Of a stretch of DNA of 64,000 bases, positions 27,978-37,431 are shown one piece after another. Source of the stretch: Butyrivibrio sp. AE3009 (GTDB lineage Bacteria > Bacillota > Clostridia > Lachnospirales > Lachnospiraceae); NCBI RefSeq assembly GCF_000420845.1, contig NZ_ATVS01000014.1, forward strand, positions 32,927 to 96,926, written 5' to 3'. The notes beneath the pieces were generated by a model. The model searched no databases. It worked only from the letters and a program-made list of their open reading frames with translations, and was not told the origin of the DNA. Positions within the stretch are counted from its first letter, which is position 1, and each line of letters begins with the position of its first letter. The position numbers and the translations under genes were made by a program.

Positions 27978-28753
27978 TGAAAAAAGTATTTGAAAGAGTA
28001 TACCTTGCTCTCCTTTTGATCTTTATGTATGCCCCCATAGTTACTTTGATCGTTTTGTCCTTTAACTCAAGTAAATCAAGGGCAAAATGGGGCGGCTTTA
28101 CCCTGAACTGGTATGTGAACCTTATGTCCGATGAGGCTGTTGCTTCAGCCCTTGTGAACACTCTTACCATCGCTGTACTAGCCACTGTTTTTTCAACGAT
28201 CATCGGAACCTTTACCTGCATAGCAATGATAGGAATCAGCAAAAAGATGCGCTCAGTCATCATGGGCATAACCAATATTCCCATGATCAATGCGGATATT
28301 GTAACAGGTATATCACTGATGCTGCTCTTTAGATTCCTTCACTTAAGTTCAGGTTTTTCAACTATTCTTCTGGCTCACATAACCTTCAACATTCCCTTTG
28401 TAATGCTGAGCGTTATGCCAAGAATCAAGAACATGAACTTTTATGTATATGAGGCAGCACTGGACCTTGGTGCTTCACCTGCTTATGCATTTTCCAAGAC
28501 TGTTTTGCCGGACCTTGTTCCCGGTATAGTGTCCGGAGCACTCATGGCCTTTACCATGTCACTTGATGACTTTATCATCACTTACTTCACCAAGGGTTCG
28601 GGCTTTGAAACACTTTCAACCCTTATCTACAGTGAGGTCAAAAAAGGTATTAAACCTGAAATTTACGCTCTTTCTGCAATAATCTTTGTCGTAGTGCTGG
28701 TTCTTTTGTTCATCGTCAACAGAGCACCTGCAAGTAAGACAAATAAAAAATAA
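27974..28753 (+). CDS. potC: Spermidine/putrescine ABC transporter permease
   Basis: Second channel subunit, 259 residues with six helices. The EAA-type loop reads EAALDLGASPAYAFSKTVLPDL. Its ATG overlaps the potB stop by four bases (ATGA), with GGGAGGG just upstream, so translation is coupled. Confidence 0.94.
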   Translation: MMKKVFERVYLALLLIFMYAPIVTLIVLSFNSSKSRAKWGGFTLNWYVNLMSDEAVASALVNTLTIAVLATVFSTIIGTFTCIAMIGISKKMRSVIMGITNIPMINADIVTGISLMLLFRFLHLSSGFSTILLAHITFNIPFVMLSVMPRIKNMNFYVYEAALDLGASPAYAFSKTVLPDLVPGIVSGALMAFTMSLDDFIITYFTKGSGFETLSTLIYSEVKKGIKPEIYALSAIIFVVVLVLLFIVNRAPASKTNKK

Positions 28754-28763
28754 AGGGGAAATT

Positions 28764-29834
28764 ATGAAAAAAAGAATTATATCAATGATTCTTTCAGTCG
28801 CCATGACAGTATCCGTATTTGCCCTGTCCGGCTGTGGCTCCGATTCCGCCTCCGGAGAGAATGGCAAGCTCTATGTATACAACTGGGGCGAATACATTGA
28901 CGAAGAAGTAATCGATGAATTTGAAGAAGAAACAGGCATCAAGGTAATATACGATACCTTTGAGAGCAACGAGATCATGTATGCCAAGCTTGCTCAGGAC
29001 TCCTCAGCCTATGATGTTGTGTGCCCTTCTGATTATATGGTTCAGAAGCTGATACAAAATGACCTGATTCAGGAGCTTGATTTTGGCAGCATTCCCAATT
29101 CAGCCAATATTGGTGCCCAGTACTATGAATCCGCTTCCGACTTTGATCCCGGCAACAAATACGCAGTGCCCTACTGCTGGGGAACCGTTGGTATCCTCTA
29201 TAATAAGACCATGGTTGACGATGTGGTTGACAGCTGGGATATCCTGTGGGATGAGAAATATTCAGGTCAGATCCTTATGCAGGACTCAGTAAGAGACGCA
29301 TTCATGGTATCCCTCTTAAGAAACGGTTATTCCATGAATACCAAAAACGAGGATGAACTCAGAGTCGCCACCGATGACCTCATTGCGCAGAAACCTCTCG
29401 TACAAGCCTATGTTATCGATCAGGTAAGAGACAAAATGATCGGCGAAGAAGCAGCCCTTGGCGTTATCTATTCCGGAGAAGCCATTTATACCGCCAGAGA
29501 GAATCCTGACCTTGTATATGTGGTTCCCAAGGAAGGCACCAATGTATGGATTGATTCCTGGGTTATCACCAAAGGCTCCAAGAACGTGGAGAATGCCCAG
29601 AAGTGGATTGATTTCATGTGCAGAGGCGATATCGCTCTTCGTAACTTTGAATATATAACCTACTCCACTCCCAATACCGTGGCTCAGGAGAATATCGAGG
29701 ATGAGGACATCAAAAATTCCAAAGTGGCCTTCCCCGATCTTAGCACCTTCCCCACTGAGTCTTACCAGTACCTTGGTGAAGATGGAGATAAGCTCTATAA
29801 CGATTCCTGGATGGAAGTAAAATCAGCAGATTAA
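28764..29834 (+). CDS. potD: Spermidine/putrescine-binding lipoprotein
   Basis: Extracytoplasmic receptor. The signal peptide ends in the lipobox LSGC with lipidated C24. The mature part begins KLYVYNWGEYID, the characteristic start of the PotD fold, and contains YDVVCPSDYMV and PYCWGTVGILYNK. 356 residues. It is the last gene of the operon, with AGGGG before the ATG and a strong terminator after it. Confidence 0.95.
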   Translation: MKKRIISMILSVAMTVSVFALSGCGSDSASGENGKLYVYNWGEYIDEEVIDEFEEETGIKVIYDTFESNEIMYAKLAQDSSAYDVVCPSDYMVQKLIQNDLIQELDFGSIPNSANIGAQYYESASDFDPGNKYAVPYCWGTVGILYNKTMVDDVVDSWDILWDEKYSGQILMQDSVRDAFMVSLLRNGYSMNTKNEDELRVATDDLIAQKPLVQAYVIDQVRDKMIGEEAALGVIYSGEAIYTARENPDLVYVVPKEGTNVWIDSWVITKGSKNVENAQKWIDFMCRGDIALRNFEYITYSTPNTVAQENIEDEDIKNSKVAFPDLSTFPTESYQYLGEDGDKLYNDSWMEVKSAD

Positions 29835-29850
29835 AATAAGGCAAAATTAA

Positions 29851-29889
29851 GGCCAAGAGGATTACAAGTATCCTCTTGGCCCATTTTTT
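29851..29889. terminator. Terminator after potD
   Basis: Perfect arms GGCCAAGAGGA and TCCTCTTGGCC enclose a 9-base loop, followed by CATTTTTT on the plus strand. On the minus strand a weaker TTAATTTT follows, so it may also serve the convergent secreted-protein gene. Confidence 0.9.
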
Positions 29890-29905
29890 CTGTAAAATAA
29901 ATATC

Positions 29906-30598
29906 TTATGGCCAGTTCTTATATACGCCGTTCACACACACGCCTGCATATCCATTGGCAATCATCACCGCCTTATCGGATTCAGATATCATAGGTGTGG
30001 CATTATTTCCCGATACAACGTCAAAATAGTTACTTCCGTTATTTGCAACTCCCTTAAGTCCTATTGAAGCCATATTTCCTGCTCCCTTGGATAATGAGAA
30101 GGATGCCATCGCAACTCCCTTTGAATTGTACAGCATAGCAATATTTCCGGTTCTTGTGAGCGTTCCGCTACCGCCGGCGATTGATACTGCAATAGACTCT
30201 GATGTTGCAGCCGCTTTCTGAACATATACTTCTATGTTGTCATGAAGATCCTTGGTAGGCACTTTATCATCATCTACATAGAAATGGAAAAAGACATTCT
30301 TCTCTTTCTCATCTGCTCCGATATGAAGCTTAATATATTCGGTACCACTCTTGAAAGAGCACTCACAATAAGTCCCTGTACTGGTATGAGGTCCAACAAA
30401 ATATGTATAGTTGTAGGTCGACCTAAACCACACCTCCTTGCATCCGCCGGCATCAATAGAAAGAACCGTATCACCAAAGTCAAAGCAAGCAGGTATTTCG
30501 CTATAGGCATAGGCGGTATTTCCGGCAAGCCCCACCATCAGTAACAATGAGAAAAGAATTCCAACAATAGTTTTTAAAGAACGATTCTTACTAAACAT
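29906..30598 (-). CDS. Secreted protein of unknown function
   Basis: I do not recognise this 230-residue protein. A signal peptide is clear (KTIVGILFSLLLMVGLAGNTAYA, split here by its Ala-x-Ala end near residue 31), with no lipobox or anchor. The mature part carries five cysteines and alternates short beta-like segments rich in Ser, Gly and Asn. The C-terminal half has repeated GxA/SI-type strands around IAVSIAGGSGTLTR and MASIGLKGVANNGS. GAGAGG lies 7 bases before the ATG, so it is translated. It has no operon partner and sits after a GH25 lysozyme on the same strand. Confidence 0.75.
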   Translation of the reverse strand: MFSKNRSLKTIVGILFSLLLMVGLAGNTAYAYSEIPACFDFGDTVLSIDAGGCKEVWFRSTYNYTYFVGPHTSTGTYCECSFKSGTEYIKLHIGADEKEKNVFFHFYVDDDKVPTKDLHDNIEVYVQKAAATSESIAVSIAGGSGTLTRTGNIAMLYNSKGVAMASFSLSKGAGNMASIGLKGVANNGSNYFDVVSGNNATPMISESDKAVMIANGYAGVCVNGVYKNWP

Positions 30599-30739
30599 AT
30601 ATACACCTCTCTCATAACAAAAATATGTTGTCCATCTATTTTATTATAGCCAATGTCCACTTAGGTAAACGATTAAATTTCTCTAAATATCATAATTTTG
30701 TTATTACTATTGCGGCGATTTATATTTCAGAAAACGATT
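30599..30739 (-). promoter_or_regulatory. Gap with likely promoter of the secreted orphan
   Basis: The 141-base AT-rich gap holds a minus-strand TATAAT (30643-30648) about 45 bases before the orphan's start. The -35 is poor (TTTACC at 15 bases). Nothing else is visible. Confidence 0.35.
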
Positions 30740-32176
30740 TTATTTCAAAACATTCATATCAACATTGCCGCCAATTCCGGGCACCTGTCCTTTGGAGGTA
30801 TACTGCCACATATCATAGCGGGTAGCTGTATAGGTTGGCAGATCCACATATTGGGCAAGCCATATCTTATAGTCAAGAAGACTTCCGGTGTTGATGCGAT
30901 TCTCAAACCAAAGCTTGTTGGAATATACACCGCAGGAATATCCGGCGTTTTGAATCGTAGACAGGAAGGCTCTTGTAACTGCAGTACGCTCATCCGCACT
31001 TATAGCATCTCCTCGTCCGTTACTCTTCTCAACATCAATATAAACAGGATACTGAAGGCTATAGGGACTTATCAGCTCAAGAACCATGGAAGCCTCTTCC
31101 ACAGCCTCTGCCTCGTTAACAGCCTGGGAAAAGAAGTATACACCCACATTAAGACCTGCATTCTTAGCGCCGTTTATATTTGCGGAGAACATCGGATCCA
31201 CAATAAGGGCTCCGGAGCTGGAGCCTCTGTAGCCGCATCTTATAATGGCAAAATCAATACCCGCTCCCTTAACTGCACCCCAGTCAATATTTCCGTTATG
31301 CTTGGATACGTCAATTCCTTTGGTTCCGGCGTGAGCCTGCTCCACCTCTTCATTACTTGGCTGCTCAGGTTCGGCCGGTCTGTCAATGGTACCTGACTGA
31401 GCCTGCCTGCTTATTTCGGCAGCCCCTGCCTCCTCTTCTATCTGTGCGATCAGATCCTCAGCATCCTCTGAAATATCCTCATCATAGGATTCCTGAGGTT
31501 CTGTAGCTGTTTCCGCAGCGGCATCAGAGCTTTTGCCATCAGCTCCGCCTGTTGTTTCATCCACATCCTGAACTTTGGTATCTTCCTCTGCCACGTTGAC
31601 CTGATCCTCGGTTTTGATCTCATCGGAGACATCAATCTTGGCATACTGGATTTTCTCAGCAACTGTAATGGTCTGGGATTTGGATGCTCTGTAGGTGGCA
31701 TCGCCCTCAGTAATATCAGACATAAAGACTGTTATATCTCCGGTGGGTACTGTAGGAATATAGATAATTCCATCTCTGTCGGTATCATCGTAGATATTTG
31801 TGCCTTCACTGCTCTTAACAGACACGGTAAAAGGTACCTTGTCTATCAGCTTACCTGTCTCGCTGTCGGAGAACTTGATCTTCAGGTCTTTTTGAATAGA
31901 CCTGAGCGAAATATCTACCACGCAGTTTCTTGGCTCCCTTGACGCTCCCGCAACCGAAGAGTTGTCAATTCCGTGCTCGGCTCTAAGAGTGTCTCCGTCA
32001 ATTGCCCCTACACTCAGAGCTTCCAGCGCACTGACTTCCTCAAATATGTTACTGTCTTGTGAACTTGCTAAATCTTCGCTCTCACTGTCATTTCCAAAAA
32101 CAAAGAGTCCCATTATTATCACAATAATCAGGACTCCAGTTAATGCCAGAAGAACTCTTTGCATTGTTTTAACCAT
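30740..32176 (-). CDS. Membrane-anchored GH25 lysozyme (muramidase)
   Basis: Cleaves peptidoglycan outside the cell. An N-terminal helix (about 7-27) anchors it. A beta-rich segment (about 85-185) and a very acidic linker (190-280) follow. The GH25 domain occupies about 286-478 with KGIDVSKHNGNIDW (D289) and VYIDVEKSN (D381, E383), and DMWQYTSKGQVPGIGGNVDMN near the end. 478 residues. Its ATG overlaps the stop of the upstream LD-carboxypeptidase gene by 8 bases, tying two peptidoglycan enzymes together. Confidence 0.92.
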   Translation of the reverse strand: MVKTMQRVLLALTGVLIIVIIMGLFVFGNDSESEDLASSQDSNIFEEVSALEALSVGAIDGDTLRAEHGIDNSSVAGASREPRNCVVDISLRSIQKDLKIKFSDSETGKLIDKVPFTVSVKSSEGTNIYDDTDRDGIIYIPTVPTGDITVFMSDITEGDATYRASKSQTITVAEKIQYAKIDVSDEIKTEDQVNVAEEDTKVQDVDETTGGADGKSSDAAAETATEPQESYDEDISEDAEDLIAQIEEEAGAAEISRQAQSGTIDRPAEPEQPSNEEVEQAHAGTKGIDVSKHNGNIDWGAVKGAGIDFAIIRCGYRGSSSGALIVDPMFSANINGAKNAGLNVGVYFFSQAVNEAEAVEEASMVLELISPYSLQYPVYIDVEKSNGRGDAISADERTAVTRAFLSTIQNAGYSCGVYSNKLWFENRINTGSLLDYKIWLAQYVDLPTYTATRYDMWQYTSKGQVPGIGGNVDMNVLK

Positions 32177-33263
32177 TTAAATAATCAACCCTCATATCAT
32201 TTCCTGTTACTGTTACGCTTGCCTTAGCCCCCATAACAAGCGCAAGTTGCGGATCCAGATGTCCGAAATCAGCATCCAGAATTATCGGCACTCCCAAGCC
32301 TTCCAGCATGGCTGTAACCGCATTGTACTGATCAACACCCATTATGTTGCTCTCAAAAGCTCCATAGGGTCTTCCGATAAGAAATCCCTTCGCACTGTCA
32401 AACCATCCGGCTTCCCTCAGATTCCAAAGAGATCTTCTTATTTCCAAAGTAGTAAAATCACAGGCTTCCAGCATCCAGATAACATCCGGATTCTCTTCAT
32501 TGAACTTCTTCATGTTGTCAAATCTGGTACCTACAAGATGTTCCAGCACATCAAGACAACCTCCGAGGAGCACTCCGCTCATGCTAAGAGTCTGTGAATC
32601 ACCCGCCTTAACCGCCTTGCCTCCTACGCAGTCATAAGAAACCAGTATCTTATCCGCATCATAATCATAAGGAACGCTGAATACCTTCTCAAGGCTCGCC
32701 TCATCTCTTGGCGCTCCGTCCTCGAGAGGCGAAGTTCTTGGCCTTGGTCTTACGAATCTGTCATAGCCGGTAAAGCTCGTGCCTGTCCCTTCCAAAAGAG
32801 CAAATACATCATCCTCAGGCTTTTCCCAAGCCTTGGAAAAATGACAAATGCAAGGTCCGTATATTCCCATTACACCGCTAATAGTAACCAGAGGGAATAT
32901 AAAGTTGGTATTATCGGAATATCCCAGAAACCACTTAGGCTTAGCGGATTTAAGCGCTTCAAAGTCCACATAGGTTATGGTCTCGTTCATCAGCTCACCG
33001 CCGCCGGCAGATATAATAGCATCCACATCATCTCGTGTGTAGAATTCAACCAGTTCTTTGGCACATACTTTGGGGTCTGTGCTGATTCCTATACCGTCGC
33101 CGGTAAATACTGTCGGTCCCTCAATGATGTTGTAGCCACGTTCCTTAAGCTTTTTTACAGCCACACCGTACATTAGACTGTAGGGTTCAATAGACGGTGC
33201 AAATGCCGGAGCTGTGATTCCTATTGTATCTCCCTTGGAAATATATTCAGGTCGTTTAATCAT
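32169..33263 (-). CDS. S66 family LD-carboxypeptidase-like peptidase
   Basis: Relatives remove the terminal D-Ala from murein tetrapeptides in the cytoplasm, or act on microcin C-like peptides (MccF). Family marks: GDTIGITAPA at the N-terminus, the nucleophile Ser in LGYSDNTNF (S116), LEACD and FGHLDPQL carrying the Glu and His of the triad. 364 residues. The ATG at 33263 has GGGAG at 5 bases; a TTG four codons upstream lies in that site. It sits between an aldolase-like gene and the GH25 lysozyme. Confidence 0.9.
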   Translation of the reverse strand: MIKRPEYISKGDTIGITAPAFAPSIEPYSLMYGVAVKKLKERGYNIIEGPTVFTGDGIGISTDPKVCAKELVEFYTRDDVDAIISAGGGELMNETITYVDFEALKSAKPKWFLGYSDNTNFIFPLVTISGVMGIYGPCICHFSKAWEKPEDDVFALLEGTGTSFTGYDRFVRPRPRTSPLEDGAPRDEASLEKVFSVPYDYDADKILVSYDCVGGKAVKAGDSQTLSMSGVLLGGCLDVLEHLVGTRFDNMKKFNEENPDVIWMLEACDFTTLEIRRSLWNLREAGWFDSAKGFLIGRPYGAFESNIMGVDQYNAVTAMLEGLGVPIILDADFGHLDPQLALVMGAKASVTVTGNDMRVDYLNG

Positions 33264-33283
33264 AAATACTCCCAAAGAGCTGA

Positions 33284-34417
33284 TTATCTGCTCTTTTTAT
33301 TCTTGGTGTTCTTCTTGGAGGAATGAATATCCGCAAGTCTTGAATATGACTTCCTGTAATGTCTGTTCATCTTGTAGCATTCAAGAAGTGACAGATAATG
33401 TCCTTCTCCGTGTCTCATTACCGCAATATAAGCAATGCAGCCCTTATCAAGCACTGTAGCCACTGCCATTGCATCATCCTCATTACTGCCTACACAGTAA
33501 GCGCCGTCATTCAGCGCAAATATTGCATTGACATTTTTCTTGATATTATGGAAGTTCTGACCATCCTTGCCGTGCTCGTTGCTGGGAACCTTAACGCTGT
33601 AGCCTATGAGCTGTGCAAAGTCATCCAACAGAGGCCTCATGTGACTGGCTCTTCTTGATACTGTCATGACCGCTTCGGATTTGTTATGGATGATATACTT
33701 AACATCCGGTCTTCTTCTGTAGATTTCTTCATGAATACGCTTAACTCTCTCCGGTGTATCAGCTATATCGTAGATGATAACGCCTTCTTCCTTGTGAGAG
33801 TTAAAACCGACCTCTACACCATGATGCATATCGGTCTTACATACATCGATAAGGAAATTGTTGCAGGCAACCTCCATATTCTCGGCTTCGTAGATTGCTT
33901 CTCTTGAGTTCTTGCCCATGCAGATAGTGCCATGATTGGCCATTATAATTCCATTTGAATCACTGTACTTTTTTACCGTGCGATATACATTGTCGGCGAG
34001 CTTCTCAGTGCCGGGGAGTGCGTAAGGTGCAACGGGAATCATAATGTCCTTGTCTTCTGAATAAGTAACTATCTTCTTAAGGCCAAGAGTTCCTGCGCAG
34101 GAAGCATACACCTGGTGCGTGTGCACTATGAACCTGATATCGTTACGAACCTTGTAGCAGGCAGCATGTACAGCCTTCTCACTTGATGGTTTGTACTTGC
34201 TTTCGTAGGACAGATCGTTAATGTTGACTGCCACTATCATCTCGGGAGTCAGATCTTCATATCTGATTCCGCTGGGTGTTATGAGAAAATGCTCTGCATC
34301 GATCCTGCAGCTGATATTCCCCCAGGTTCTAACCAGCAGTCCTATATCGTGTAATTCTCTGGAAACCTCTATTATGTGCTCCTTGGCCCCAAGAAGTTCC
34401 TCTTTGGTCAAAGCCAT
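33284..34417 (-). CDS. Tandem class II aldolase/adducin-fold protein, second half degenerate
   Basis: The first half (about 5-190) is a class II aldolase domain of the fuculose-phosphate/ribulose-phosphate type with all zinc ligands: E80 in SSEKAVH, H99 and H101 in VHTH, and H162 in ANHGT. The second half (about 220-340) repeats the fold: RPDVKYIIHNKSEAV aligns with RNDIRFIVHTHQVYA, and FALNDGAYCVG with MANHGTICMG. There the ligands are replaced (HTH by HNK, NHG by NDG). A basic tail ends the 377 residues. Substrate unknown; sugar-phosphate aldol cleavage is the family activity. It lies between proA and the LD-carboxypeptidase gene in one operon. Confidence 0.85.
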   Translation of the reverse strand: MALTKEELLGAKEHIIEVSRELHDIGLLVRTWGNISCRIDAEHFLITPSGIRYEDLTPEMIVAVNINDLSYESKYKPSSEKAVHAACYKVRNDIRFIVHTHQVYASCAGTLGLKKIVTYSEDKDIMIPVAPYALPGTEKLADNVYRTVKKYSDSNGIIMANHGTICMGKNSREAIYEAENMEVACNNFLIDVCKTDMHHGVEVGFNSHKEEGVIIYDIADTPERVKRIHEEIYRRRPDVKYIIHNKSEAVMTVSRRASHMRPLLDDFAQLIGYSVKVPSNEHGKDGQNFHNIKKNVNAIFALNDGAYCVGSNEDDAMAVATVLDKGCIAYIAVMRHGEGHYLSLLECYKMNRHYRKSYSRLADIHSSKKNTKNKKSR

Positions 34418-34445
34418 ATGTAACCCTCCAAAATCCCCATATAAT

Positions 34446-35687
34446 TTATCTTATCTGACCATTTCCCAAAATCTGGTACTTATAAGATGTAAGCTCCTTA
34501 AGTCCCATGGGACCTCTTGCATGAAGCTTTTGTGTGCTGATGCCTATCTCAGCACCAAAGCCGAACTCGAATCCATCGGTAAATCTTGTGGAAACATTGT
34601 GATAAACACAGGCTGCATCCACTCTTCCCAGGAACTTCTCTGCAGTCTCTTTGTTCTCTGTGATAATGGACTCAGAATGTCCGGTGTTATATTTGTTAAT
34701 ATGGTCTATCGCTTCATCCACATTTTTAACTGTCTTAACAGAAATAATATAATCAAGATACTCTTTGCCAAAATCCTCTTCTGTGGCGTCCAGCGCATCT
34801 GCAAGAACTGCTTTCGCCTCCTTGTCGGCTCTGATCTCTACATTGTGCTCCTTCATAGCCTTGGCAAACAATGGTAAAAAAGCATCCTTGATATCTTCAT
34901 GAACAACCAGCGATTCAGCTGCGTTACATACGCCAATTCTCTGGGTCTTGGCATTGATGATGATTGGAATTGCCTTCTCAAGGTCAGCATCCTTGTCCAC
35001 ATAAATGTGACAATTGCCGGTTCCTGTCTCGATAACGGGAATGTTGGAATTCTCCACAACTGCTCTGATAAGCCCCGCACTTCCTCTGGGAATAAGAACA
35101 TCAACATAATCGTTCATCTGCATGAACTGTGTTGTAACGCTTCTGTCCGTATCCTCAATAAGCTGAACCGCATCAGGGTCAATTCCCTGCTGTGAAAGTG
35201 TATTTCTGATGGAATTGGTGATGGCGATATTGCTGTTTATGGCGTCGCTTCCACCCTTTAATATAACTGCGTTACCGGATTTAAAAGTAAGACTGAAGGC
35301 ATCTGCCGTAACATTGGGTCTCGATTCATAAATGATTCCGATAACTCCAAGAGGCACTCTTACCTTCCTGATATGAAGACCGTTTGGTCTGTCGAAACTC
35401 TCTATTTCAGTGCCGATGGGATCCTCCAGGTCTGCAACCTGCCTAAGTCCCTCAGCCATAGCCTGAATTCTCTTATCATTAAGCATCAACCTGTCCAGCA
35501 TGCCGGGATGCATGCCGTTTTGCTCACCGCGCTCATAGTCTTTCTGGTTGGCGGCGATAATGTCGGCAGAATCCTTAATAAGCCCGTCTGCTACTGCTAA
35601 AAGAGCTTTATTCTTCTGATCTGTCGTCAGATTCTGAATTGTATACTTAGTGCTTTTGGCCCTCTTACAAATCTCTAATAATTCCAT
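34446..35687 (-). CDS. proA: Gamma-glutamyl phosphate reductase
   Basis: Second step of proline synthesis: glutamyl-5-phosphate plus NADPH to glutamate semialdehyde. The catalytic cysteine is C254 in QRIGVCNAAESLVVH. GVIGIIYESRPNVTADAF and the C-terminal ARGPMGLKELTSYKY are family signatures. 413 residues. The ATG at 35687 has GAGGAGG at 5 bases, so the longer open frame upstream is not used. proB is not adjacent, which is unusual. Confidence 0.96.
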   Translation of the reverse strand: MELLEICKRAKSTKYTIQNLTTDQKNKALLAVADGLIKDSADIIAANQKDYERGEQNGMHPGMLDRLMLNDKRIQAMAEGLRQVADLEDPIGTEIESFDRPNGLHIRKVRVPLGVIGIIYESRPNVTADAFSLTFKSGNAVILKGGSDAINSNIAITNSIRNTLSQQGIDPDAVQLIEDTDRSVTTQFMQMNDYVDVLIPRGSAGLIRAVVENSNIPVIETGTGNCHIYVDKDADLEKAIPIIINAKTQRIGVCNAAESLVVHEDIKDAFLPLFAKAMKEHNVEIRADKEAKAVLADALDATEEDFGKEYLDYIISVKTVKNVDEAIDHINKYNTGHSESIITENKETAEKFLGRVDAACVYHNVSTRFTDGFEFGFGAEIGISTQKLHARGPMGLKELTSYKYQILGNGQIR

Positions 35688-35724
35688 ACCAACCTCCTCA
35701 ACAACTAAAAAACGCGCTCCTTTG

Positions 35725-35753
35725 ATTATACCTAAGAATATGAGCATATTCAA
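35725..35753 (-). promoter_or_regulatory. proA operon promoter
   Basis: On the minus strand TTGAAT (35748-35753) and TATAAT (35725-35730) are spaced by exactly 17 bases, about 38 bases before the proA start. Confidence 0.7.
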
Positions 35754-35798
35754 GTTTTGTAAGAAACTAACGCCCGGTCAGAGGCCTGTCAGGCCCTA

Positions 35799-37412
35799 TC
35801 ATTCGCTTCTTGTCATACTCCTTGGGGACGTGCCGTAGAACTTTTTAAACACATTGGAAAAATAGCTTACATCGCTGTATCCCACCTGCTCCGCGATAGC
35901 CGATAGCTTTTCTTCGGTGCTTGTGATAAGCCTTTTGGCCTCCTGCATTCTGTACTGGGTAATATACTCCGTGAGGGTCATGTTCATCTCACTCTTAAAC
36001 ATCTTGCGAAGGTAGGTCTGGTTTACACACAGAGCCTCGGAAATATCCGAAATAGACATCCCTGCGTTGGAGTAATTGCCTTCGATATATTCCTTTGCAG
36101 CCTGGGCCACATCATGTTCTTTACTTACCTTTTTGCCCTTTTCAAATTCGATTCTCTTCTTGTAAAGGTAAATGACATTTTCCCTCATCTTCTCCGGGGT
36201 ATCGGCAGATGCAAAAAACTTCTCCGGAACAAAATCATCCCCGTATATCTTATCAAGTGAAAAACCTGAACTGATAATATTGGTCATCAAAATACTTACG
36301 GCGCTGCTAAGAAGATTCATCTCAGTAAAACCTCCTGCTCCATCCCCTGATGCAGCCTGATTTCTTTCCCTTATCCTGTTCCACAGCTCATTTATGGCAT
36401 CCTCGGCATCCTCAGCCTGAAGGCTCTCGATATCCTTGTTCAGCCTGAAAATAGCATCCAGTGAGGTGTAGGAAACACTATCATTATTGTTTCTAATGTC
36501 AAAAAACCTTCCAAAGCCCTTTCCTGCCAGATAGTTAAGGGCCTTTTCATAAGCTCCCTTCACCGCAGAAATGCTGTCCGCTCTGGACAGAGCTATAACA
36601 CTGTCTATTTCAAGCTGATTTTTGACAACCTGAATAAGATCGGAAAATTCATAACCCTTATAGCTTACAAGCTCCTTGTCATCATCAAATCTCATAAGCA
36701 CAACAATGTTATTCTCATAGTCATGGAAGATCCTGAATTTACCCTGGATCTCCAGCTTATCCTCAAGCATTCTGGCAATGAGCCTCTCCCAGTTCATGAG
36801 GCTTTCAACAGAGTCCGCCTTGTCCCCCATGTCAGTGATGTCAAACTTAAAAAGAGCAAGAAGAATACCCTTTTCCTTGGCTTCTTCAGGTATCTTATCC
36901 CTGTCCGCCTCGTCGTAAAAAAGAGATAAAGCCTCCTCTTCACTTTCCCTGCCACTTCCGCAGCCGGCGTAAACAAGAGCCCTGAGCCTGTCCTCCAGAT
37001 TCTTCTGTCCCGGAGTCATGTCAGTATTCTCAACAGCCTTTACGATATTGTCCTGAAGCTTCAAAAGGCTCAGGATAAGCTCCTCTTTTTCAAAGGGCTT
37101 GACTATATAGTCACAAACGCCTATCTTTACAGCCTTTCTGGCGTACTCAAATTCGTTGTTTCCCGTTATGAGAATAACTGATATATCATGATAGTCCTTG
37201 GTAATACGCTCAGCCAGTTCAAGGCCGTTTATATAGGGCATGGTAATATCTGTCAGAACCACATCAGGATAGTACTCTTCAATTTTCTCCAGCGCTTCCT
37301 TCCCGTCATGGGCCTCGCAGCAGATCTCAAATCCATAGGCATTCCAGTCAATGCAGCCCCTTAAATATTCAAGAAAGATCGGCATGTCATCTACGATCAT
37401 TATCTTAATCAT
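35799..37412 (-). CDS. YesN-type response regulator with AraC DNA-binding domain
   Basis: Receives phosphate from the adjacent kinase and controls transcription, probably of the neighbouring sugar importer. The receiver domain (1-120) has D8/D9, the phosphorylated D55 in VVLTDITMP and K105. A middle region of about 270 residues follows. The C-terminal AraC domain has two HTH motifs (SISDISEALCVNQTYLRKMFK and KLSAIAEQVGYSDVSYFSNV, written in part). 537 residues. It begins 19 bases after the kinase stop. Confidence 0.93.
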   Translation of the reverse strand: MIKIMIVDDMPIFLEYLRGCIDWNAYGFEICCEAHDGKEALEKIEEYYPDVVLTDITMPYINGLELAERITKDYHDISVILITGNNEFEYARKAVKIGVCDYIVKPFEKEELILSLLKLQDNIVKAVENTDMTPGQKNLEDRLRALVYAGCGSGRESEEEALSLFYDEADRDKIPEEAKEKGILLALFKFDITDMGDKADSVESLMNWERLIARMLEDKLEIQGKFRIFHDYENNIVVLMRFDDDKELVSYKGYEFSDLIQVVKNQLEIDSVIALSRADSISAVKGAYEKALNYLAGKGFGRFFDIRNNNDSVSYTSLDAIFRLNKDIESLQAEDAEDAINELWNRIRERNQAASGDGAGGFTEMNLLSSAVSILMTNIISSGFSLDKIYGDDFVPEKFFASADTPEKMRENVIYLYKKRIEFEKGKKVSKEHDVAQAAKEYIEGNYSNAGMSISDISEALCVNQTYLRKMFKSEMNMTLTEYITQYRMQEAKRLITSTEEKLSAIAEQVGYSDVSYFSNVFKKFYGTSPRSMTRSE

Positions 37413-37431
37413 GTTCTGATTCTCCGGTTCA

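Noticed and set aside
35783..35795. Small stem GGCCT-GTC-AGGCC after the response regulator
   Set aside because: Only 5 bp and no T-run on either strand; not enough to call a terminator.
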